Counted from the stretch's first letter, positions 1-8,236 are shown. The stretch is DNA of 25,189 nucleotides from Prevotellaceae bacterium UBA7028 (GCA_002494215.1 DLBF01000030.1:1-25189), one strand, 5' to 3'. Notes: generated from the sequence alone by a model not told the origin. Numbers and translations: made by a program.

Positions 1-1535
1 TCGCCTTCGACGTACGGCTCAACGATGAGGTGTACCTCGCCGAACTGTCCGGCACCGCCCGACTGCTTCTTGTGGCGATAGTCGGCGCGTGCGGCCTTGG
101 TGATAGTCTCGCGGTAAGGAATCTTGGGTTCGTCGAAGACAATGGGCATCTTATCGTTGTTCTCCATACGCCACTTCAGTGTACGCAAGTGGAACTCACC
201 CTGTCCATGAACAAGTATCTGGCGCAACTCCTTACTCTGCTCAATCTGCCATGTAGGATCTTCCTCACGCATCTTCTGCAGGGCATTCATCATCTTTTCA
301 GTCTCACTCTCGTTGACAGCACGGATAGCACGACTATACTTGGCGTTAGGATACTTAATGAAGTTGAAGCGGTATTCACAATCCTTACCATTAAGGGTAT
401 TGCCTGTCTTCACATCCTTCAGCTTAACAGTACAACCTATATCACCAGCTACCAGTTCGTCAACCTTGATACGGTTAGCACCAGCACATACAAAGAGCTG
501 TGCCATACGTTCCTTACTGCCACGGTCGGCATTGGTAAGGTCATCACCCTCCTTAACTGTACCGCTCATTACCTTGAAATACTGAACCTCACCAATATGG
601 GGCTCAACAGCTGTCTTGAAGAAGAACAGGCTGGTAGGACCTGCTGGGTCTGGAGCCACTTCCTCGCCACGGGTATTGAAGACCTTGGGCATCTCGTCGA
701 CAAAAGGTACAACGTTACCCAAGAACTCCATCAGACGACGAACACCCATATCCTTGACAGCATCTACGCAGAATACGGGGAACATGCCACGTGAAGCCAA
801 GCCCTTGCGGATACCCTCGCGCATCTCATCCTCTGTAAGAGTTTCGCTATCAAAGAACTTCTCCATCAAAGCCTCATCATGCTCTGCGGCAGCCTCAACC
901 AATGCCTTATGCATCTCCAAAGCCTTATCCATCTGATCGGCAGGTACATCCTCGATAGTAGGAGCACCACCATCAGGACCCCATGAGTACTTCTTCATGA
1001 GCAATACGTCGATAAGAGCATTGAAGTTAGGACCTGTAGCTATAGGATACTGAACAGGCACAACCTTAGGACCATAGATAGACTTAAGCTGTTCCAGCAG
1101 CATATCGAAGTCACAGTTCTCATCGTCCAGCTGGTTAATCAGGAAGATAACAGGCTTGTTCAGTTTCTCTGTATAACGGAAATGGTTCTGGGTTCCAACC
1201 TCTACACCTGCTCCACCCTTAAGAAGGATAACGGTGGTGTCCGTTACGTTCAGCGCTGTGATAGCAGAACCCACGAAGTCATCACTACCAGGACAGTCAA
1301 TAATATTCAGTTTCTTACCATTCCACTCTGTATGAAAAACAGTAGAGAAAACGGAATAACCATACTCCTGCTCTACTGGGAAATAATCGCTTACGGTATT
1401 CTTCTGGGTAATACGACCTCTTCTCTTGATAACACCTGCCTCGAAGAGCAGGGATTCTGTAAGGGTTGTCTTACCCGCACCATCATTGCCCATCAGAGCA
1501 ATGTTCTTAATCTCATTTGTTTTGTAAACTTTCAT
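1..1535 (-). CDS. EF-G-like translation factor (EF-G2 type), C-terminus beyond window
   Basis: About 511 residues of an elongation factor G paralog are visible; the usual length is near 700, so the C-terminal domains lie off the left edge. The start is the ATG at 1535, 75 bp below a good promoter. The P-loop is GNDGAGKTT (residues 16-24). The G2 region reads EQEYGYSV (55-62) where canonical EF-G has EQERGITI. G3 reads DCPGSDDF (80-87) where canonical EF-G has DTPGHVDF, so the catalytic histidine is a serine. G4 is NQLD (134-137) instead of NKMD. Domain II and the start of domain III follow. Known of the family: Bacteroides has a second EF-G (EF-G2/FusA2), reported to support translation without GTP hydrolysis and to matter for gut colonisation. 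I infer this is that paralog and not the housekeeping fusA. The full-length RF3 elsewhere in the window keeps all canonical motifs, which highlights the contrast. Confidence 0.88.
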   Translation of the reverse strand, partial: MKVYKTNEIKNIALMGNDGAGKTTLTESLLFEAGVIKRRGRITQKNTVSDYFPVEQEYGYSVFSTVFHTEWNGKKLNIIDCPGSDDFVGSAITALNVTDTTVILLKGGAGVEVGTQNHFRYTEKLNKPVIFLINQLDDENCDFDMLLEQLKSIYGPKVVPVQYPIATGPNFNALIDVLLMKKYSWGPDGGAPTIEDVPADQMDKALEMHKALVEAAAEHDEALMEKFFDSETLTEDEMREGIRKGLASRGMFPVFCVDAVKDMGVRRLMEFLGNVVPFVDEMPKVFNTRGEEVAPDPAGPTSLFFFKTAVEPHIGEVQYFKVMSGTVKEGDDLTNADRGSKERMAQLFVCAGANRIKVDELVAGDIGCTVKLKDVKTGNTLNGKDCEYRFNFIKYPNAKYSRAIRAVNESETEKMMNALQKMREEDPTWQIEQSKELRQILVHGQGEFHLRTLKWRMENNDKMPIVFDEPKIPYRETITKAARADYRHKKQSGGAGQFGEVHLIVEPYVEG

Positions 1536-1609
1536 ATTTTTAGGTGTTAATGCTATTAGTTTTAGTTTTCAGGGGATAAAATTAGCAATAATATTTGAAC
1601 TGACAATAG

Positions 1610-1641
1610 CAAAATTACATGTTAAAAAACATGTTTACAAA
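1610..1641 (-). promoter_or_regulatory. Promoter of the EF-G2-like gene, with inverted repeat
   Basis: On the minus strand, TTTG (1641-1638), a 20-bp spacer and TAATTTTG (1617-1610) match the Bacteroidetes -33/-7 promoter exactly. The spacer and the edge of the -7 box hold a perfect inverted repeat, ACATGTT (1617-1623), AAAA, AACATGT (1628-1634), a candidate operator. Confidence 0.65.
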
Positions 1642-1681
1642 GGAAACAAGAAATAAGAAACGAAGAAGTAAAGGAAAGGAG

Positions 1682-2803
1682 CTAACACATCAAGTCGCTG
1701 ATGATGCTATTGGAAATAAAGATTCCTTTCCTCGAAAGACGCAGCACAAGACCATCCTGCACCAGGTCACCTCTGTGGATATGAGGTTCCGCCATCTCCA
1801 TGCAGTAGCTCCTCTGCTCTGGCGCAAGAAGGCTGAGAGGAAGGCCCGAGGCTGTACGCAGACGTGTCATAACCAACTCGTCGTATTGTTCCTCTGGAGT
1901 AAGAACCTCCTTCTGATGCGGCACATCTGCCGTTGAGCAAACATAATCCTTCAGGGATGTATCATTAGATCTGCGCACACACCCCCCGTCATAAGAATGC
2001 GCTCCCGGTCCTAATCCCAAATAGGGAGAGCCGTCCCAGTAGCTGCTATTATGTCTGGAATGCATTCCTGGTTTGGCAAAGTTGGAAATCTCGTAATGCC
2101 CCATCCCTGCAGCCGCTGTTTCATTCATCAGGTACTCATACATCTGCCACGAGAGTTCATCGGATGCCTCATTCACTTTCCCGTCCTGAAGCATTTTGCT
2201 CAGCGCAGTCCCTTCTTCATAAGACAAAGCATAGGCACTGAGATGAGGAACGTCAAGCGACAGCAAAAGCTTAACATCACGACACCAGTCCTCGAACGTC
2301 TGGCCAGGCAGTCCGTATATCAAGTCCAAACTGATATTACTGTACCCAGCATCCTGGCAACGTTGTACAGCCTCGATGGCCTGATGCGAAGTATGCCTAC
2401 GATTCAGGAAACACAACAAAGAATCAGAAAATGTCTGCACGCCCATGCTGATTCTGTTAACAGGAGTCTGAGACAAAGCGGCAAGCCATTCTGGGGTTAC
2501 ATCATCCGGATTGGCCTCGATGGTAACCTCTGCATCCTTGGCAAGCGTAAAATTTTCCTGTATAGCCCGGAAAACTTCCTGTAGCAAAGTAGATGGCAAC
2601 TGGCTTGGCGTACCACCTCCTATATATAAAGAAGGTACGCGTGTAACATCTATTTCCTCACGGCGCAATTGTATCTCGCGCTTAAGGCTATCAACATACG
2701 AGCGCTTCCATTCTGCCCCATAGGTAGTAGAATAGAAGTCGCAATAGATACAACGACTTTGACAAAAAGGTACGTGAATGTATATTCCGCCTGTTTTAGT
2801 CAC
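1682..2803 (-). CDS. hemW: Radical SAM haem chaperone HemW
   Basis: HemW is a radical SAM protein related to coproporphyrinogen dehydrogenase HemN; known members bind haem and deliver it to respiratory enzymes. The CxxxCxxC cluster motif (CQSRCIYC, residues 14-21 from the chosen start) follows the typical IYIHVPF N-terminus. GGGTPSQL, EANPDD, MGVQTF, LDLIYGLPGQT and the HemW-type HYEISNFAKPG and LGLGPGAHS motifs come after it in family order. Length is 373 aa from the GTG at 2803, normal for the family. GTG is chosen because it puts the protein start where HemW proteins usually begin and AGGAG lies 4 nt upstream. An in-frame ATG at 2845 would add 14 residues. The GTG start overlaps the stop of the upstream lipoprotein gene by 8 bp, which suggests translational coupling. 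Confidence 0.93.
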   Translation of the reverse strand: MTKTGGIYIHVPFCQSRCIYCDFYSTTYGAEWKRSYVDSLKREIQLRREEIDVTRVPSLYIGGGTPSQLPSTLLQEVFRAIQENFTLAKDAEVTIEANPDDVTPEWLAALSQTPVNRISMGVQTFSDSLLCFLNRRHTSHQAIEAVQRCQDAGYSNISLDLIYGLPGQTFEDWCRDVKLLLSLDVPHLSAYALSYEEGTALSKMLQDGKVNEASDELSWQMYEYLMNETAAAGMGHYEISNFAKPGMHSRHNSSYWDGSPYLGLGPGAHSYDGGCVRRSNDTSLKDYVCSTADVPHQKEVLTPEEQYDELVMTRLRTASGLPLSLLAPEQRSYCMEMAEPHIHRGDLVQDGLVLRLSRKGIFISNSIISDLMC

Positions 2804-3491
2804 GACACTCCTGGTAGAGGATTTCGTAGAAACAGGGATAGACATTTGAGGCGGCATTGGCCTGACCTGCCGTATGAGGCACAATCAACCTAACCTTTGC
2901 AATCTCTCCGTCTTCCGTTTTCTGGCGTCCTACACGGATATAGGGGAAAGGAGCCAGCCATCCGTCCAGAACCTTCTCCTCTCCATAAGTCTGGTACATA
3001 GCACCAGTCAAATCACCTGTCAGGAACTTGGCAGAGAATGTTCCAGAGGTATTGGTTACAGCCATAATATCCGGAGTGGTGTGCCAATAGCTGACATCAC
3101 TGCGCAACTGCAAGCTGTCACCCAGGATATTAAATTCCACGAAGCGGCAGGCAATCTGACGAGTCTGGCCTTTTGCAATCTTCTCGCCAACGCCCTTTCT
3201 GACAATCTGCATATAAATACCAGAACTGGCGAAGAGCACATACTCGTTATTCTCAAGGTTGGTAGTAGAATCCTGAGCAAAGAATTGCTGCTCAGTGATA
3301 ACTTTGATAACACCCACATTGCAAATAGTATCACCAGAAGGACCCACGACTGTAACATCGCGCTTAAGAAATGCATCTATGGCATTACGCTCTTTATCTT
3401 TCCGTTCGGCATATGTCTGGTCATCAGAGCAGGATACGAGACCTGCAAAAGCTACCATCAAACTTAAGAATGTACCAAAAACCTTTTTCAT
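2796..3491 (-). CDS. DUF4827-like lipoprotein
   Basis: This is a 231-aa predicted lipoprotein. The ATG at 3491 begins MKKVFGTF, followed by a hydrophobic signal segment and a lipobox ending LVSC with the acylated cysteine at residue 21, then a charged SDDQTYAERKDKER stretch. The mature part looks like a folded beta-rich domain of the Bacteroidales DUF4827 family; the assignment is from memory of family appearance, not a search. Function is unknown. An FKBP-like role has crossed my mind but I cannot support it from motifs. A -7 element lies 20-27 bp upstream of the start. The gene ends inside the start region of hemW, so the two are probably co-transcribed. Upstream in-frame codons toward 3557 would extend it, but they precede the signal peptide and the promoter overlaps them. 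Confidence 0.8.
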   Translation of the reverse strand: MKKVFGTFLSLMVAFAGLVSCSDDQTYAERKDKERNAIDAFLKRDVTVVGPSGDTICNVGVIKVITEQQFFAQDSTTNLENNEYVLFASSGIYMQIVRKGVGEKIAKGQTRQIACRFVEFNILGDSLQLRSDVSYWHTTPDIMAVTNTSGTFSAKFLTGDLTGAMYQTYGEEKVLDGWLAPFPYIRVGRQKTEDGEIAKVRLIVPHTAGQANAASNVYPCFYEILYQECRD

Positions 3492-3510
3492 AAAATTACT
3501 ATTTTGCCTG

Positions 3511-3518
3511 CAAAGGTA
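3511..3518 (-). promoter_or_regulatory. -7 element upstream of the DUF4827-like gene and hemW
   Basis: TACCTTTG on the minus strand matches the Bacteroidetes TAnnTTTG box, 20 bp upstream of the ATG at 3491. No clear TTTG -33 box is seen at the expected distance. Confidence 0.5.
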
Positions 3519-3573
3519 TAAAAAACGTTCCAATATCCTATGTCTCAATATGCGCAAAATACTTTCACATAAT

Positions 3574-4605
3574 CTATTTTAACAAATGAGCATAGGATTT
3601 TATGGCTTCATGCACCTTTTGGACAGCCTCGTCCATACTGCAGAAAAGTCGTCCGCCACTGGCATTCAGATGACCGCCTCCATTAAAGAACTGTGCTGCC
3701 ATATCGTTGCAAGGGAAATCATCAACGCTGCGCAGGCTCACCTTCACCACACCGTCATGCTCTGTATCCTCACTCAGGAATACGCTCAAGCGCATACCCG
3801 AAATCTGCAAGGGCATATTCACGATTCCCTCCGTGTCACCATTCTTAACGCCAAACAGCTTACGCTCCTTATTGGTAAGTGTGATGATGCTGGCATTCAT
3901 CTCAGGAACGGTCTCCATCTTCACATACAGCAAATAGCCAGTAAGTCGCATACGTGCCAAGGAACACGTCCAGTACACGTTACGGTATATCTTGTCCTTG
4001 TCGATGCCGCAGTTCAGCAGATGCGAGATACATTCGTACACAACAGCCCTGTTCGAGTTATAGGTAAAGGCACCAGTATCGCACATCATGGCAGCATACA
4101 GACAGGTTGCCTCATCGGGTGTAATCGCTTCCAGTTCCCCCAACTGATACAACAGATGACATATCACCTCGGCTGTTGCACACATATCCGAGCGCGAAAT
4201 CACCAACTGACAGAAATCTGTAGGATTCAGATGATGGTCTATCATTATCTTGGGGGCAGGATTAGCCATCACAGATGCCTCCACATCCTGCATACGGGAA
4301 GAGTCGTTAAGATCTGCAATGATGAACAAATCGGCTTCTGCCAACACAGGCTTCACCTCAACCTCGTGCTTGGCAAAGACCTTCACATCCTCGGCACCAG
4401 GCAGCCAATGCAGAAAATCCGGGAATATATTCGGCACCACCACCGTTACCTGCTTTCCCTTGCGGGTAAGCCAATGCTTCAATGCCAATGTCGAACCTAT
4501 GGCATCTCCGTCTGGAGACACATGTCCGCAGATAACCACCTTCGTGGCTTTATCTATCAATTCCCTGAATCTATTCAGTCCTTCCTTTGTTAATATCTTT
4601 TCCAT
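3574..4605 (-). CDS. nrnA: DHH-family phosphoesterase NrnA (oligoribonuclease/PAP phosphatase)
   Basis: NrnA degrades very short RNA oligonucleotides and dephosphorylates 3'-phosphoadenosine 5'-phosphate; it is cytosolic and uses divalent metal. At 343 aa the protein is full length. The DHH motifs appear in order: HVSPDGDAIGS (residues 28-38), D98 in IADLND, DHH at 123-125, and CDTGAF further on. A C-terminal DHHA1 domain carries GGGH (309-312) and NASGG. The ATG at 4605 lies 9 bp after the stop of the metallophosphoesterase gene, so the two form an operon. A diverged, truncated copy of the first 65 codons sits about 2 kb upstream (6419-6628). Confidence 0.95.
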   Translation of the reverse strand: MEKILTKEGLNRFRELIDKATKVVICGHVSPDGDAIGSTLALKHWLTRKGKQVTVVVPNIFPDFLHWLPGAEDVKVFAKHEVEVKPVLAEADLFIIADLNDSSRMQDVEASVMANPAPKIMIDHHLNPTDFCQLVISRSDMCATAEVICHLLYQLGELEAITPDEATCLYAAMMCDTGAFTYNSNRAVVYECISHLLNCGIDKDKIYRNVYWTCSLARMRLTGYLLYVKMETVPEMNASIITLTNKERKLFGVKNGDTEGIVNMPLQISGMRLSVFLSEDTEHDGVVKVSLRSVDDFPCNDMAAQFFNGGGHLNASGGRLFCSMDEAVQKVHEAIKSYAHLLK

Positions 4606-4614
4606 TTTGCTTAT

Positions 4615-5697
4615 TTATCTAATGTTCACCACGACATATTCCGAGCGGGTACCTATCCTGAACTTGCCGCCCCATATACCCATGCCGCTACTGATGTAAT
4701 ATTGGGTGTTGCCTCTTTGGTACGAGCCATAGGCACATTCAAACATCTTCTTTACAATCCACGAGATGGGCCACACCTGTCCGTTATGGGTATGACCGCT
4801 GAACTGAAAGTCCACCTTCTGTCGTTCTGCCTGCTCCAGATGGCTGGGCTGATGATCCAGCACAATGCTGTATTTCGACGGGTCAGTCTGTTTCATCAAT
4901 TCTCTCAGCGATGCCCTATGATACCTGTTCGCATTATCGTCGCGTCCTATGATACACAGGTCACCCACCACCACACACGAATCCTGTAACAGGCAGATAC
5001 CAGCATCCTTGTAGAACTGCTTTGCCTTATCTTTGCCACAAATATATTCGTGATTACCCATACAGGCATAAACAGGGGCTTTCAGTCGCAGAAACTCCTT
5101 GTGCATCTCCTCCTCCAGAAGAGGTCTCATGCTGCCGTCAATGATATCTCCTGCTATCAGGATCATGTCGGGTTGCTCTGCATTCACCATATCCACCCAT
5201 CTGCTAAGCTCTTTACGCCTATTGGGGTAGCCTATGTGTAAGTCGCTCATCATTACCAGTTTCACAGGCTTCTCAATCTTCTTGCTGGTAGTAAGCAGTA
5301 ATTCCGTACGATGTTTATGCTGGTAGTTCAGGTTGCCATAGATAAAGATGCCCAGCATCAGTAGCATGATGCCGCCAGCCGTCCACCAGTTGTTGTAAAG
5401 CATTGTCTTGGGAACCAAGTGGAAGAGCCGCCCCAAGTCAAGGGCTAGGAACAGCATAAACAAGTACAGCAGCACTATCACACTTGATGTTCCCACCTCA
5501 TAAGCTCCAACGGCCAAGTTCAAAGGCATACGGTCCGTAGTGCGCATGATGCAGGCAGGCAACAGCAGGAAAGCCCCAGCCATACACCCAATCACCAGCG
5601 TCTTCCATCCCCACCCCAGTGGCAATAGGCACCATACATGCCAACTAACATAGGCAAGAGCCGACAGCGGCAACAACATTACAACAAGCAACCACAT
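4615..5697 (-). CDS. Membrane-anchored calcineurin-like metallophosphoesterase
   Basis: A 360-aa protein has four or so hydrophobic segments in its first 125 residues, then a cytosolic or periplasmic phosphoesterase domain (YkuE/YaeI-like). Metal-binding motifs are SDLHIG (D152, H154), GDIIDG (D184), GNHE (N215, H216) and, near the end, GHTHNGQ. A late LDHQP segment is also typical. Substrate is unknown; YaeI-type enzymes act on lipid or phosphodiester substrates, but nothing here decides it. The ATG at 5697 is preferred over the TTG at 5751 because the promoter -7 box lies between them, at 5721-5728. The nrnA gene follows 9 bp downstream, so a shared transcript is likely. Confidence 0.9.
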   Translation of the reverse strand: MWLLVVMLLPLSALAYVSWHVWCLLPLGWGWKTLVIGCMAGAFLLLPACIMRTTDRMPLNLAVGAYEVGTSSVIVLLYLFMLFLALDLGRLFHLVPKTMLYNNWWTAGGIMLLMLGIFIYGNLNYQHKHRTELLLTTSKKIEKPVKLVMMSDLHIGYPNRRKELSRWVDMVNAEQPDMILIAGDIIDGSMRPLLEEEMHKEFLRLKAPVYACMGNHEYICGKDKAKQFYKDAGICLLQDSCVVVGDLCIIGRDDNANRYHRASLRELMKQTDPSKYSIVLDHQPSHLEQAERQKVDFQFSGHTHNGQVWPISWIVKKMFECAYGSYQRGNTQYYISSGMGIWGGKFRIGTRSEYVVVNIR

Positions 5698-5720
5698 AAT
5701 AATAAATGGCAATTTGTTGG

Positions 5721-5752
5721 CGAAGGTACAAAGAAATAATGAGCCCACCAAA
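5721..5752 (-). promoter_or_regulatory. Promoter of the metallophosphoesterase-nrnA operon
   Basis: On the minus strand TTTG (5752-5749), a 20-bp spacer and TACCTTCG (5728-5721) match the Bacteroidetes promoter with one mismatch in the -7 box. It lies 23 bp upstream of the ATG at 5697. Confidence 0.55.
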
Positions 5753-6269
5753 AGGTAAGCCCATTATGTTTTGGAATTTATATGTTCGACCGTCGTTGGT
5801 ATATTAACATCGAAAGACACTAAAGGCCCTAAGAATTGGAATGTCACTTTTTAAAGTGTATAGTTTATAGTGTATAGTTTATAGACAGTTTTTAAGATTA
5901 GAGATTAAATGTTTTAAACGGTAAACGGCAACTCAAAAGCTTCAATTGATAATTAACTTTTCTCTTTTATCTTTTAATTTTCAATTCGAATGATACCGCC
6001 TCCTTATCTAATTCCTTTGAAACACCCCGAAAAAGCTGAGCCGCCTCAAACTATCGACCGAGCCGGCTCAACCGGAAAAACGAGGCGTATGCGAAATCGA
6101 CAAATGTTACATCTCAAATATAAAAAAACATCAGGCATCTAAAATCCACCCTCTTCCCCGCATTATTCAAGGCTTTGCTCAACACCCAAAGCGTGAAGCA
6201 CAAATACTATTTTGTCACCTATCACCCTCGCTCTTCCCTTACTGCAGCCATACCCTAGCCATATCCACG
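5753..6269 (+). other. Non-coding stretch with small repeats
   Basis: No convincing gene is seen on either strand. It holds an inverted repeat CACTTT-TT-AAAGTG (5845-5858) running into two tandem copies of TGTATAGTTTATAG (5857-5870 and 5871-5884), then AT-rich low-complexity DNA (about 5930-5990) and a more GC-rich part with no frame I trust. It is part of the boundary between the core genes and the AT-rich island. Confidence 0.5.
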
Positions 6270-6346
6270 GAGGAGCTTAGGAGGAGCTTAGGAGGAGGCT
6301 AGGAGGAGGCTAGGAGGAGCTTAGGAGGAGCTTAGGAGGAGGCTAG
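6270..6346 (+). repeat. Seven-copy 11-bp tandem repeat
   Basis: Seven abutting 11-bp units run without a break. Two variants occur: A = GAGGAGCTTAG and B = GAGGAGGCTAG, in the order A A B B A A B. Every unit is a perfect copy of one of the variants. The period is not a multiple of three, so the array is not coding, and it is close to one turn of B-DNA. Confidence 0.93.
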
Positions 6347-6418
6347 AACATATAATCTGATTATTTTTTTTCCGAGGTGCAGCCTATCTTCGAGGCGATA
6401 GCCTCAATTATAGCGATA

Positions 6419-6628
6419 TTATTCTTTCAAACAAAGGAAATCAGGGAATATATTAGGCACCACTACATTCACCTGCTTTCCCTTTCGAGTAAGCCAATGC
6501 TTTAAAGCCAAGGTAGAGCCTATGGCATCTCCATCAGGAGACACATGGGCACAAATCACCACTTTCTTGGCGTTATCTATTAAATCCGAGAACAGCCTCT
6601 GTTCTTCTTCTGTCAGTATCTTCTCCAT
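6419..6628 (-). pseudogene. Truncated second copy of nrnA (5' end only)
   Basis: A 69-aa frame begins MEKILTEEEQ. About 54 of its first 65 residues equal those of the full-length NrnA at 3574-4605, including an unbroken identical run from HVSPDGD to GKQV. Homology stops after FPDFL; the frame then ends CLKE and a stop. It keeps only the first DHH motif and lacks DHH and DHHA1, so it cannot be an active enzyme. The DNA has diverged mainly at silent positions, so it was under selection for a long time before truncation. It has its own -7 box just upstream, unlike the intact gene. A short peptide could still be made. Confidence 0.85.
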
Positions 6629-6637
6629 AATTTTCTG

Positions 6638-6645
6638 CAAAGATA
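6638..6645 (-). promoter_or_regulatory. -7 element upstream of the nrnA remnant
   Basis: TATCTTTG on the minus strand fits TAnnTTTG and ends 10 bp before the remnant's ATG at 6628. No clear -33 box is present. Confidence 0.45.
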
Positions 6646-6810
6646 CAACATTATCTTAATATGGCACGCCCCAGCCACTATTCTTTTATAAAATTAGCTT
6701 TTTCATGCCTTATTCTGACATTTTTCTCTCATAGTGACCACATGTCAATTGTCCAGTCACTGTCTAGATTTTTGAAAAACTCACACAGAAGAGTCACAAT
6801 CCCGGAAAAA

Positions 6811-6826
6811 GTGAGACAAGTCTCAC
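6811..6826 (+). repeat. Perfect inverted repeat GTGAGAC-AA-GTCTCAC
   Basis: Seven-base arms with a 2-bp centre lie in the gap between the RES gene's stop (6917) and the nrnA remnant. The form is that of an operator or a small hairpin. The gap, 6646-6916, has no other feature I can support. Confidence 0.6.
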
Positions 6827-6916
6827 ATATTCGAAATCCTCGGTTTGCAGGAAACCTTTTGTTATAGTTAAATCGTTTTGTTCTTCTACATGCTGGTATC
6901 AGTGTTCCACCTAAAC

Positions 6917-8233
6917 CTAGTTTATGCCATTGGGTTTCTGTGTCCTTCTGAATGTTGATTTTACTTGAAACTCAAAACCTATTTTGCCAATGTCATATTC
7001 CCTATCGTTACGAACTAACTTCCAACCATCAACATCTCGCAATATCGGATATCCCAGAAAAGTTGCAGTTGGCAAGTGTTCTTCTTCTAATTCTTCTAAA
7101 TTGCAATCTATTCTTAAAGATGATTGAAAATGTCTAATGTACTCACCTGCCCATTGGTCTTTTTGATATTCAAATACTTCCCAAGGATTTGAAACTACTT
7201 TACCAACCTTATCATATAGAATGCCACCATCTAAATCCACAAGACAATTGTTAGTGCCCCAAACAAATATTTTTGTAGGCGTAATGTCCTTTTGGTCAAT
7301 CCAAGGGCTATACCAATGTATTTCACCATCTTTATAGAATCCAATATCAGAATAATCAATAGAGCACAAATCTTTTGCAACTTTTCCTCTTACCACGTAT
7401 TGAAGCGTTGCATATTGATCAATACACTCTGGTTTGATAGCCATATTCCATTCATTTCCCTCTTTCACTTTTGTACTTGGGTATAGAATGCCGTCGAAAG
7501 GTTTAATCTTACTACCATCAGGTAGAATTATTGAGTGGAATTTATACACAAAGTTAGCACAAAGAGCAGAAACAAGATATTTGGCATTTCCTTCTTCCGT
7601 ACTCTTCAATATTTCACCTAATTTTTGAAAAAAGGATTCAAAGGCATCGCTCGTTTCTTCGTCCATGCCAAGCATTTTTCTGAGATATTCATTTAAAAAT
7701 GTATCTTTGGGCGGGAGTACCTTGTAAAGCATTAAATTTGCATCTGGCGAAAAATTCCATTTTGCCATGTAGATTTCCTCTCCTGCTGTAACATCTTCAC
7801 TTATTTCCCTAAAGTTTGTTGTAGGAGACAATGAACCATAGAAAACAGATTGTCCTGAGAAATTTGCACGTTGCAATTTAGGGAAATTAGCGTTAGTTGA
7901 TGCCAAAGGAACATAGGAGAAAGTTTGAGGAGCAGACAAGTCTTCATCTTCACTTACAAAGCGAGCCAACCTACTACGGTATAAACTTAAACATATATCG
8001 GGAACCTGAATAACACTGAACGGCAAAGTACCTTGATCGTTCTCATAAGTGCGACGAAACGTCTGTTCATCCATTATCTTAGCAGAATGAACATATTCAT
8101 CCAACTTAGAATGATACCTTGGAAACTGTTCGAGAAGTTCCGAGGTCCCCATTTGTTTAAATTTGTTTGGACAAGAAGTAGGCATATCCTCGAGTGAAAT
8201 TCGTAATTGATTGTATTTTTTTCGACATCTCAC
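6917..8233 (-). CDS. RES-domain protein (candidate NAD+-acting effector)
   Basis: The 438-aa frame has a RES domain at about residues 80-270. YRSR (R86, R88), the arginine and glycine of QRANFSG (R123), FYGSLS, a glutamate in FREI (E143), and YPS with a later N (S253, N263) follow the Arg-Glu-Ser pattern that names the family. Known RES toxins such as MbcT degrade NAD+ and are usually near 200 aa and paired with an Xre-family antitoxin. Here there is no such partner next door. The protein has an extra 80-residue N-terminus and about 160 C-terminal residues I do not recognise. It starts 3 bp after the MmeI-like gene's stop, so it is probably translated from the same message. The only start codon giving the full frame is GTG at 8233. 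An ATG at 8228 is out of frame because of an A7 tract. An in-frame ATG at 8185 is another option. Base composition is AT-rich like the rest of the cassette. Confidence 0.75.
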   Translation of the reverse strand: MRCRKKYNQLRISLEDMPTSCPNKFKQMGTSELLEQFPRYHSKLDEYVHSAKIMDEQTFRRTYENDQGTLPFSVIQVPDICLSLYRSRLARFVSEDEDLSAPQTFSYVPLASTNANFPKLQRANFSGQSVFYGSLSPTTNFREISEDVTAGEEIYMAKWNFSPDANLMLYKVLPPKDTFLNEYLRKMLGMDEETSDAFESFFQKLGEILKSTEEGNAKYLVSALCANFVYKFHSIILPDGSKIKPFDGILYPSTKVKEGNEWNMAIKPECIDQYATLQYVVRGKVAKDLCSIDYSDIGFYKDGEIHWYSPWIDQKDITPTKIFVWGTNNCLVDLDGGILYDKVGKVVSNPWEVFEYQKDQWAGEYIRHFQSSLRIDCNLEELEEEHLPTATFLGYPILRDVDGWKLVRNDREYDIGKIGFEFQVKSTFRRTQKPNGIN

Positions 8234-8236
8234 CTA

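Noticed and set aside
3586..4593. 335-codon plus-strand frame opposite nrnA
   Set aside because: It is rich in His, Cys and Gln, as expected from antisense codons, and mirrors an intact gene.
6661..6867. 68-codon plus-strand frame between the RES gene and the nrnA remnant
   Set aside because: No promoter, no recognisable domain and irregular composition; it also spans the inverted repeat at 6811-6826.
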